NCBI RefSeq assembly: GCF_047948215.1
Contig: NC_134465.1
Span: 53,639,841-53,703,840, forward strand
DNA from: Lycorma delicatula
Lineage: Eukaryota > Arthropoda > Insecta > Hemiptera > Fulgoridae
Direction: 5' to 3'
DNA length: 64,000 nt
The notes under the pieces were generated by a model. The model was not told the origin of the DNA and searched no databases. It was given only the letters and a program-made list of their open reading frames with translations. Shown here one piece after another: positions 37,801 to 49,800 of the stretch. Position numbers and translations under genes: made by a program. Each line of letters opens with the position of its first letter. Positions within the stretch are counted from its first letter, which is position 1.

Positions 37801-40800
37801 AAATTTTGAAGTTTTTAAAAAATTATTTAATTGCATTGGCAGTATACATGTTTACTCCTCCTGTTCCCACCAGTATCCTAAACACAATTACCTTTTTAGA
37901 CATAAGGTAGGCCAAGGAATCCACTATAAAAATTGATTCTAAAAATGGCTCTGTGAGTAAAAAAGTTATGGATTGCTGGATTAATTGGTTAATATGTCAT
38001 AAACATCAATAGTTAGAATTGGTTGGAATCTATCTCGGTATAAATGTTTGATTTGCTTAGATGTTTTAAGATAAACCTTTAAAATAACAATTTGATAGAA
38101 TGTAGAAATAAATTTGTCCAAGTAATAAATATGAGTTGAGTACTTAGTATATTTATGTTAATGAGAAAAAATGTATAACTTAAGCTTAACTTGATAACTT
38201 GATAGATTGTAAAACTACTTTGTAGAAACCTAGAGAAAATATTTTAAAATAACTTAACTTGACCATTGATAGTACAATCTTAGACTACAAAATTTTTTTT
38301 AATATTATTTATTTTTTTGATAAAAAAAGATGTTTAAGTATTTCTATTGTTTCACTGTACTGTTATTTAACAATGCTTCTCTGCAATTTTAACTTTTTTT
38401 AGCAGAATTAGTTGAATACAATTCAGGTTGACACCCATACCATGTTAGTAAAATTTCTTAAAATAATGAAAGCTCACCATGATAGGACCCAGTGGTTAAA
38501 TCATATGTTGTGCCATTTTTATCAGAATCATTCACATTATTGGGCTGTTGTTTTTTTAAGGATTTTTTAAAAATTTCATCCTAATTTAAAAGTGTAATCC
38601 GTAGAATTTTGGTATTATATAAATATTCTTTTTCATTTTGCTCTTATTCAATCTTTTAAACCACTCTCTTCATATCAGTCTTCATAAAGGAGAAAAAAAG
38701 TCATGTGATTTAAGATTTTTACCTTACCTTTAGTTTAAGTTTATTTGTTTTTGTTTTCTCTGCTAAAGGATACAGTTTAAAAAATACATTTTACAAATTA
38801 ATTATATTAAAAGTACATATTTCGCAAGGAAGATCTAAATCTATACAAATAGAGTTTTGTTGCAATGTTTTTTTTTTTTGTTTTTTTTTTTTATGATTTT
38901 TAAACTTGCATTTATAATTATAATTAACACAGTAATTTAATAAGTCAATAGGGTTTCAGTTAAGGATGGAAAATTTACATTACTAGAATTGTGGGATTAT
39001 CTACTTTAATATTTTAATGTGTTTAAATTTTTTTTTCTTTTGTTTTAATATTTACAGAATACAACATCAGCAGTCACAAATAATAATACTTCAGCCGATT
39101 TGTTAGGTTTATCAACACCATCTGCACCTTCTAATACTGGAGTATTGATTGATGTTTTGGGTGAAATTTATAACTCACAACCACAACCAACTGCACCTTC
39201 ACCTGCTCCCACTGGAGCTTCTGCACAGCAAAATAATTATAACCCTAAAAAGTAAGCGAAGTTGTTTATAGATTCGTTTTAGTGTTTATTTTAATTTTTT
39301 TTATATTAAGTATTTTAATTTTTTTTTAATTTTTTTTATATCATAATCATTCACATTATTGGGCTGTTGTTGTTTTTTTAAGGATTTTTTAAAAATTTCA
39401 TCCTAATTTAAAAGTGTAATCCGTAGAATTTTGGTATTATATAAATATTCTTTTTCATTTTGCTCTTATTCAATCTTTTAAACCATTCTCTTCATATCAG
39501 TCTTCATAAAGGAGAAAAAAAGTCATGTGATTTAAGATTTTTACCTTACCTTTAGTTTAAGTTTATTTGTTTTTGTTTTCTCTGCTAAAGGATACAGTTT
39601 AAAAAATACATTTTACAAATTAATTATATTAAAAGTACATATTTCGCAAGGAAGATCTAAATCTATATAAATAGATTTTTGTATAGATACAATTAAATGT
39701 ATAGATATATTTAAGTATATAATACAAAATTTAATTAATATAATTTAAAATTATTAATTATAAAAATTATTATACTTTTTTTTTTATTATGATCATAATT
39801 TAATTGTATTTCTACCTTTTTTTTAACCTCCGGGACCACCATTAGGTATTTACTTCAGAGGATGAGATGAGTAACAATTTTTTAGTATGTGAAAACATCA
39901 TGCTTGACCGGGATTCGAACCCGGGCAGGCAAGACAATTGTATTTCTACTTACTCCATTTTAACAAAACTGTTGTCATTGTCAACAAATACCAGGTGATC
40001 AAAAAGGACTTCACAAATTTAAAAGCACATAAAGATTTATTTAGATAACTTACAGATTCAGTTGAGGTCTCATTTCATAGCAAAACACTTCAAGTTTTGA
40101 CTCGCATAGTTCATTAGTACCAAATTTGGCCACATTCTTGTTAAAAATGGATGCATTTACTGGTGTGGAATGTGTTCACTCTGTGTTTTGATTTCATGGT
40201 TTGCAGCAAGTAATTGCAGTTCAATGTAATTTTCGTAGTGACTACTAGTAGACATACGACCTACTCATGGCACCAAACCTTCATTGAGACAGGTTGTTCT
40301 GCTTAGCATATAAAAAATCTCCAGGACCTACTTGTCCCTGAAGCTGCTGTGGAACAACTAGGAGAAAGGTTTGCATGTAGTCCAAAAAAATCAAGTTGAC
40401 CATGCGTCACATGTGACTGGCATTCCACAAACAACTGTTTGTTTTGTATTACATAAACGATTGCACTTGAAGCCATATAAACTAAATGTGATTCAACACA
40501 ATACAGATGATGACAAAGTTTCTCGGCTACAGTTTTATGTGTAAATGATGGATAGAATTGCAGACAATAATACATTTTTAGACAATGTAATTTTTAATGA
40601 CAAGTCAACATTTCAAATCGGTGGCAAGTTGACACCCATAACTGCTGAATATGGGGTAGAGAAAATTTTGCAACACTTGTGACAGCCGTAAATCAATATT
40701 TTTTTGTGTCTTAAACAAACGAAGGCTGTACGGCCCGTTCTTCCAGGAGGCAATTGTATATGATACTGTTTATTTGGGCTTGCTTCAGAATTTTCTGATT

Positions 40801-43800
40801 CCTCAATTAGACAGTGATGACCAAGATGGGGCACCACCTCACTACTGCCCAGAAGTTCTGAGATTTTCTTGATATTCAATTCCCAGGTTGGTGGATCGGT
40901 CGTGAAGGTCCAATTGCATGGGCACCTCGCTCTCAGATTTGTCTTTGTTAGATTTTTTCTTGTATGGTTTCATTAAATATCAGGTTTATGCACCACCTTT
41001 TCCTGCTGATCTTTAACTAAGACTTCAATTCAAATTAACACCGCAGCTGCAGAGGTAACACCTGACTTGTTGGTTACAGTCTGGAATGAAATGGACTTCT
41101 GGTGGGATGTATGTCACATTGCAGAGGAAGCCATATTGAACCAAAGTGAATGTTGGGTGACAAAACTTGATCTATTTTTCTATGTAAGAGACCTCAATTG
41201 AATCTAAGTTATCACAATAAACGTTAATTTGTTTTTAAAGTTGTGAAGTCCTTTTTGAATCACTTGGTACATTAATCTCCCTTGTTAAAACACTGGTAAG
41301 TTCATGTTTGAGATCATAATAAAAAAATTTTTAAAAATAGAATGTAAGAAATGCAGATATCCAATTAGATGAAACATTGTGACTTTTGAAACAAAGCATG
41401 GCATTAAATAAAAGCTTTAAAAAAATGTTGGTTACAATGGAAGGAGCAGGTAGACCGATTGCTATGTAGTCAAGGATGGTGGTCACCCTTTGAGGTGGAT
41501 GGCTGATAAAATTTTAAGGCTGAATACTGGAAAGTTTACTGATACCAGAAAGGTAAAAATAAAAACTGAACTACTCAGCTTTATCTAGTAAGTACAGTAT
41601 TTGTTAATAAAACAAACACCTAAATAATTTCACTACATTGTCAGTCATGAAAGAAAAGCTTGTTTTTTTTTGAGTTGTCTTATAAACTGATGGAAAAATT
41701 AAATTTTTACCTTAATAATTAAATTTTGTCATTTTTTTAAAATCCCCTTTTATAACTGTTTTTACATTAGTGAGGCATTATGTAACGTTAATTACATTCA
41801 ATAACTTTGTTGATGGAATGTAAAAAAAAGAATCTATCTTGAACTGTATTTAAGAATAGAATTTTATCTGTATAATAGTCTAAAAAAATTCCAGTGGTAC
41901 TTTTCAAAATGCTGGTCATGCTGGGAGGGTTAAATCCTAATTAGGTATGGCATTTTACATATGTTACCTAATTCATCTTTCATGAGTAACTGTAATCAGG
42001 CAGTTAGATTGTGATTGCTAAAATAAGTAAAACTATTATTTGACCACTATTATTCAATCGTTTCTTTTTCCTGTTTAGCCTCCGTTAATTATCATTCAGA
42101 TAATACTTGGGAGAATGAATGAGGATGATATGTATGAGTGTAAATGATGTGTAGTCTTGTACAGTCTTAGTTCAGTATTCCTGAGATGTGTGGTTAATTG
42201 AAATCCAACCACCAAAGAACACCGGTATCCACGATCTAGTATTCAAATATGTGTAAGAATAACTGACTTTACTAGGACTTGAACGCTGGAACTCTTGACT
42301 TTCAAATCAGCTGTTTTGGGAAGACGCATTCACCACTAGACCAACCCGGTCGGTTACTATTTTTCAATCTGGAAATTTTTAACTTATAGTTAAAGTTATT
42401 CTTAATATTTAGTTTATATTTCCAAAGATAATTACTTGATAATAAAATTTGGCAGAATTTGTTGTGGTTGACTTCATTGCCACTTAGATTGTTGTTTTTG
42501 TTATACGAGATCTGTAAATAAAGTAATGAGACTGGTTCAGAAAAACCTTTTATTTACAATCCAATTATACATGGTCTCTATCACCTTCGAAGTAGTTGGT
42601 TCAGAAAAACCTTTTATTTACAATCCAATTATACATGGTCTCTATCACCTTTGAAGTAGTTGCCTTGGGAAGCAATGCAATGCTTCAAACGGTTTTCCCA
42701 CCTTCATAGCAGTGTTGGGACTCAGAAACCGGAATGTCCTTCAGATCTTCAGTTATATTTTTTTTTTTTTATGTTCCAAAATGGTATCCTTTGAGGTGCT
42801 TTTTTAAAGTCAGAAACAGGAAAAGGTGGCAGGAACTCAGGTCAGGTAAATAAGGTGGTTGAGGAACTTTAGGAATGTTTTTCTGTGCCAAAAACTCATT
42901 AATTGAGAGTGCTGTGTGACAAGGTGCATGGTTATGATGCAGTATCCAGTTTTGTCTTTGATGGTTGGTCTCACACGGGTAACTCTTTTCTGTAGTTTTT
43001 CAAAAGGTTTTTGCTAAACATATTGATTCACAGTCTGTCCTATAAGCCAAAACTCCTTATAGACAATGCCATTACTATCGAAGAAACAAATTAGCGTAGT
43101 TTTGATTTTTGATTGCTAATTTTTGCTTTTTTGGGACATTGTGAGTTTGAAGTGTGCCACTCCCTGCTCTGGCATTTTGTTTCTGTCGTATTCAAATATA
43201 CAAGATTCATCACCAGTAATAACATTTTTTTTAGAAATTCGGTGTCAGTTTCAATTTGCGCTAGAAGATGTTTCTGTTTAACAGTGAAGTTTTTTGAGAC
43301 CAATTTTGCACAAACTTTTTTCATGTTCAGTTCGTTTGTCAAAATTTGATTGACTATGATATGGTTCAAATTCAATTGTTCTGCAATAATTTTTACAGTT
43401 AATCACCACTTGTATCTGATTTGCTCAACATTGTCATCACTTTTTGACGTTAACGGTCTTCCAGAGGGTGGATCATTGTCCGCAACTGATATCATTCAGC
43501 TGATATTCAACTAATATTGTCATTCCATATGCCCTTTTCAATTTTGAAAAAGTTTCAGTAGCATTCTCAGTGAGTTTAACGCGAAACTTGATAGCACAAT
43601 GTTGCTTATAAAATTATTGTCACTCATTTTTGTAACGCACAATAAAAACTAGTTTCACGAAAAGTTTATTTACATCTCATGTGGCAACAATAGTCTAAAA
43701 ATATTAATACCTAATATAAATCAGCTGTTCATATAACCATATGTTTACTAGTAACTTTACAGTGTTACCACTTTAGCTGCCAAAAAAGCTAGTCTCATTT

Positions 43801-46800
43801 CTTTATTTAAGACCTCATATATGTTTGTTTTATATTGTTGTAACAATTTGTGTTATGTATTTTTACATTCTGATTCTTGCATTTCAATAATTATTTTTGT
43901 TATTGAATTCTTTTTTGTCATGAGTTTTTTTTTTAATAAAAAGATTGATTAAAGGCTTGATAAAAGATTGATTAATTAAAAAGATTGATTTTAAGGCTTA
44001 TCAACCAGTTTGATAAAAAAAAAATAAATTTCTTTTAATGTAAAAAAGAAGATTGTTACTTTTTTTTATTGAAATATTGAAGTTTTTTTTTAATATGATA
44101 ATATTTAGATTAATTAACATTTAATATTATTGACATCAGTGATGATGCTGTGAAAATTATAGCTTAGTATTTATATACTTAATTTTGTTTTTATATTAAC
44201 TGTAATTTTTGTGTGTTGTTTATTTATTACAATAAAGTGTACATCAGCAAACGTTATGAGTATTAAATAATTGAAAGCAATTTTTTAACTTTCATTACTA
44301 TATACTGAAAAAAAAAAAATATATATATAACTCTTTTCTTTTTTCAACTCTTAAAATGTGTTTTAAAAATAATTATTTATTATCTTTTTGAGTAAGGTAA
44401 TAATATTTTTAAAAAAATGTAGATTTTGTGAAAATGAATGCATAGTATCTGCTGATTTAAAGTACTTAACAGAAAAATAGATATTTCAGAAACTCCATTT
44501 ATTTTATTTTGACAAACAATGTAGTGTCCACAACCTCCTGTGAATATTCAAAGTTTGTTCTGTGGTTAAAAAATTAGAAACTGCATTTTGAGTAACTGTA
44601 AACAATGTTTAAAAACTATTTTTTTTAAATTTGCTTGATATTACTTTCTGTTCAGTGTTTGAAATCATATTGCTTTACATCGAAGATGAATGCATTTTCT
44701 GATTTTCTCTTATAGTTCTTTCAAGTAAATATAGAATTTAGTTTTAAAAAAGGGGGAAAAAACAGGTGAGAGACCAGTGGTCATATTTAAGTTAACACAC
44801 TTCACATTCTGTTTCAGTAATTGACTTTTTTTTTATTCTGTTACAGATTTGTATGTAAAAATAATGGAGTATTATTTGAAAACGATTTAATACAAATCGG
44901 TGTTAAATGTGAGTTCAGGCAAAATCTTGGTAGGTTAGGATTATTCTACGGTAATAAGACATCATTTCCATTACAGGTAATTTTTGGTACTATTCTAGAT
45001 CTTATGTATTAGTATGATTTTTATTATAAAAAGAAGTGTATTTTTAATGGTTTTATCTGTACAATAATAATAATAAATAAATAAATACAATACATATAAT
45101 AAATAAAGTTAATACAACTTAATACAAAAATCTTAACTTAATACAAAATCTATAAAATTATTTTTCACCGTATTACAGTGACACATTGTTGTAAAAAAAG
45201 TTGAAATTTAAAACAAAAATTTTGTAAATTTTTTATTTTTGGTAGACTGCGAAACAAGTGAAAAAATTGCTCCATTGATTTCTGTTACAGTAAAATATTT
45301 AATAGTTGCAAAAGAAGAAAAAATGAATAAATAAGATTATAGTTAAAATCATTTCACATCAGTGGAGAAGTGTAAACACGATTAAAAAAATTAATTAAGT
45401 TGTATGAGCTAACCAATTTTTGTTCCATGAACTTTTTTTTGTTGATAGAATAGCAGAATAAACTATAAGTTGAAGCATTACAGAAAACCATTTTTAACCT
45501 ACAGTTCTGGGCGTTTTTCACCCAGAAAAAAGCCAGATAAAAAAAAATATTAACCTATATTACAGCCAAATCTCTACCTGATATAGATATCACTTAATAT
45601 AGGCTGTAGCATTTGTTCTTATAACATTTTTGACAAGAAAATAAATCTGTAGGCAAAACAAATGCAGGACTTTCACCACATATATTTATGAAACGCTATA
45701 TAATCTCTACTTCTTTTGATGTGGCACTTACTTTTTTATGCAGTCTGAATTACTTCTATTCAAAGTGTTTTGTTTATTTCAAATTTGGTTATTTTTTTAC
45801 ATACAAAATGAATGGTGATCAACTTAAGATATTGTGCTTACATTACTGTGTTATCCTTGACATTCTCATTATTTTCATCTGGTTGATCTTTATATAGAAA
45901 TCCTTAAACTTGTTCAGTCTATCTGTAACTTGTAATTTGGAAGCTTAAGGTGTTAAATATACAGCATCAGTTCTCACGTTTATCTTCTTTATTATTGAAA
46001 CCTGAGAGTTCATCTCCAGACTTGCTGATAATTCTTTTGAAAAGAAATTATTAAAAAAAAGAATTTGATTGTCATAATAGGCTAAATTTTTTTTTTTTTT
46101 TCATATACAGAGTTTTTCTGCTACATTACTCGATCCTGGAGACTGGGTTACAAAACTGAATATTCAAGTTAAACCTGTAGAACCGGTGCTAGAAGCTGGC
46201 GCACAAATCCAACAAATGGTTAATGCTGAATGTGTTGAAGATTATTTAGGTATTTTTTGGTTTTTTTTTTTAGATGTTTAATGAAATATAGATGTATCAG
46301 TCATCTTAAGCTGTAATCCTTAAAATTGTTAAGTCTTGGTTGAGAACATAGTGGAAGCACAAAGCACTGTATGCTTATTTATTTTTATGCATTGTAACCT
46401 GATGTTACAGTACATAAAAATAAAACTAGCACATTGATATTAATAATGGGCCAAAACATAGTAATAGCATCGGAACACGCAACACAGCTTACAACTAGTG
46501 AATACAAATGTCAAGCGCACTTGTTGGTTTTTCCCCCTACTTGATGCACTGTTCAAAGTGCTTCTACAAACTTTTATAGAGATGTAACAATCTCATTTCA
46601 TATGAGTGAAATGTAAATTGGTTTTATGTATGCAGAGTCATTGAAAAAGATTGCAGCAATTTAAAAAAAATCATCTCAAACTATTAGACATAATCACCAA
46701 CCAAAAATTCACAACTAATATTCACCAACTCAAAAATTTCTTTTTACATACCTTAGAATATTTCAATCTGAGCTCCACTGGTCACTTACAAACATCCAAC

Positions 46801-49800
46801 CGATAATCAACTTCTGTCCAGGTCCACTAGATCATCACAGGTGTAACTGTGGCAATAGCAGTGGTAATCATCCGTTGTCTTAAATGTTACATCCTGTAGA
46901 CAACGTTTTTAACGAATGCCCATAGAAAAAACTGTAGGGATGTAAATCTGGGCTCCTCAGAGGCCAAAACACATGACCGGCCCTACCAATCCGCATTGCA
47001 TTGTGGTGTTAGGCATATCGACTCAAAGTCACAGCTGGTCACATCTAAAAAAAATTTGATCAAATCCTGATTATTTTACTGTTCCAATTAAAACTTTACC
47101 TCAGTTACATAGAGAAATGTAACCTTTTTGATGATCCTGTATTTAAAAACTGTTAAATTTTATTATATCATTTTAACCAGTTTGTAAATTTAAATGAATA
47201 AAAGATTCCTTTTACTTTAAATGACTTGTACAGTGGTCTAAAGTAATCGAGAATGGTTTTCTGTCATGATTGTAAGGAATGAAAGGAAAAAGCCAACTTC
47301 CCAGTTACCTTTTTATTTTAAACAATATTGCCAACTTGTAATATTATCAGTAGCTGTAAACAGTGTCACAAAGATATAAACCGTAATAAATTCAAAACTA
47401 TTTTAGTCAGCCTAAATTACTTATATATCATCAAACCACTCCTTTTAATGTACATCTATATTTATTTATTTCATAATTACCATCTATTTATTTCTTTGAA
47501 TTTTATTAAGTATGGTATTAATGTATTAATGTTTTATATAATAGTTTCCACTTATCAACAGTCTTTAATAGTAATGTTCGAGCGCTTTTGTATTATTAAT
47601 CCATTCTCAGGAACAATGGTGTGTTATACATTATAATTATTTACTTCACATATCATTAATTATACTAAATTGAATTTTATAAAAATATAAGTATAACAAT
47701 TGATGATCGTCAAAAGGTAAAATAAAGTTAACGTTATCCGTCATGTCAGTATGAAGGTCTCAATTGTTAAGTTTATTAATATGAAGCAGTATTACTAACC
47801 TAAGAATCAAAATTATTGTTTAATATTTGTTTGAATAATACATCATTTTTAATTTCATTTGTTTGTTTATCAAACTTTTATTATTTATTATATATAATAC
47901 TTTTCTATAATATTTGTTTTATGAAAGTTATTGTAATATTCAAAAATGTTAATAAAGTTATTTAAGTTGTAATTATGATTATTTTCTAAGATATGTCTAG
48001 CAAAATTGGATTATTCTTTATTTATACAATTATTGTGTTCATTAATTCTAATCGAAAAAGATCGGCAAGTCATCCCAATATATTCCAGATTGCAATTTGC
48101 GCATTTTGAACTGTATACTCAGTGTTTATTTAAATTAAATTTATTGTTGTTTTATTATTCTAGTAGGATCTCTGTTATTTATATAGTTAATTATTTTTTG
48201 TATATGCAGTTTTTAGTTCAAAGGATTTAAATATTTTATTGATTTTTTAAAAATTAATATTATATTCAGTTTTAGCATATTTGTATCCATTATTATTATT
48301 TAATAGCTTTATATAATTTTTTTTGTTTTAGTATATAATTTATTTATTAGGTTTTTGTTGTATCCATTAGTTATAGCTATATGTGTGATATTACTTAATT
48401 CAATGTTTAATTTTATATTGTTACGTTTTAAATATTTCATACCCTTGATAATGATTTAAACATTGAGATTTTTTGATTCCAAGGATGAAATGAATTATAA
48501 TAATGGATTATGGTGTCCTATTTAATGGGTTTCCTAGATATTTTGATATCAACTTTATTGTTATAATTTTTATATCCAAAAAAATTATGCAATTATTTTC
48601 TCGATCTAAGGTGAATTTAATGTCATTATTTAAGGAGTTCATTTCTTCAATTATTTTATTTTATTCATCTTTAAATTGTTGATCATATATGATCATTATG
48701 TCATCCACATATTTTTTATATATTGAAATTTTATTTTTATTAAATATATTATATAGATTATTCTCTAATTCATTCATGAAAATGTTAGGTGAAATAGCTG
48801 AAAGTGGTGATCCCTTAATGAGACCTTTCTCTTGCTGGTAACACTTATTAAATTCTAAATAATAGTATTTAATACATAATTTTAATAGATTTATTAATTT
48901 GTGTGTAATGTTATTGGCTATTTTTAATTAAATTAAAATATAAATTATATTAATGATTTCATTAGTATTAATATTAGTAAACATGTCTTTTATGTCTAAT
49001 GTTGTTAGGTTGGTTGTGTTATTTATATTTATATTATTGATTATGTCTAAAAATTCGTATCCATTTTTTAGATTATATTTATTGTCAATTTTAATATATG
49101 TTTTTAAGGTATGTAGAAATTTGCTTAATGTGTATGTAGGTAAATTAATACAATTTATTAAAGGTCTCATAGGTGTATCAGGTTTATGTATTTTAGATAG
49201 TACTTTTAATATAGGAGCTTTTTTATTAGTTAATTTAAATTCTCGTTTAATGTATTCATCCCTGAAAATATATTTTCATTTTTTAATGTGACTCTATTGA
49301 TGTGTTCTCTATTGGAAGTGATATCATATTATAGAAAAATATTATGTATACTTAAATAATAAAAGTTTGATAAATGAACAAACAAAATTTGAAAATTTGG
49401 TATTATTCAGATAATTAAATAATAATTTCAGAAATATTAAATAATAATTTTGATTCTTAGGTTGGTAATACTGCTTCATACTAATAAACAACAATTGAGA
49501 CCTTCATACTGACAGAACGAACAACATTAACTTTATTTTACCTTCTGATGATCAATTGTTATATTTATATTTTTATAAAATTCAGTTTAGTATAATTAAT
49601 TATATGTGAAGTAAATAATTATAATGTATAACACACCATTGTTCCTGAGAATGGATTAATAACCCAAAAGCGCTTGAACATTATTATTAAAGATTGTTGG
49701 TAAGTGGAAACTATTATAAAAATAACCTACATTATTATTGTGCTGCAACACCAAGCTTTGTAAACTCCTTATAAAATAACTTCGCCACTTTGTTACCCAC

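Noticed and set aside
39908..39925. Functional tRNA gene
   Set aside because: Only a T-arm palindrome is present; no acceptor stem, D-arm or anticodon arm can be drawn around it.
40303..40879. Two minus-strand open frames of about 90 codons
   Set aside because: They are antisense to the decayed transposase of the family A element, which reads on the + strand.
49557..49565. CTGATGA word in the right Penelope flank as a hammerhead core
   Set aside because: No GAAA box or stem II follows at the right distance; the better candidate is at 49640-49680.
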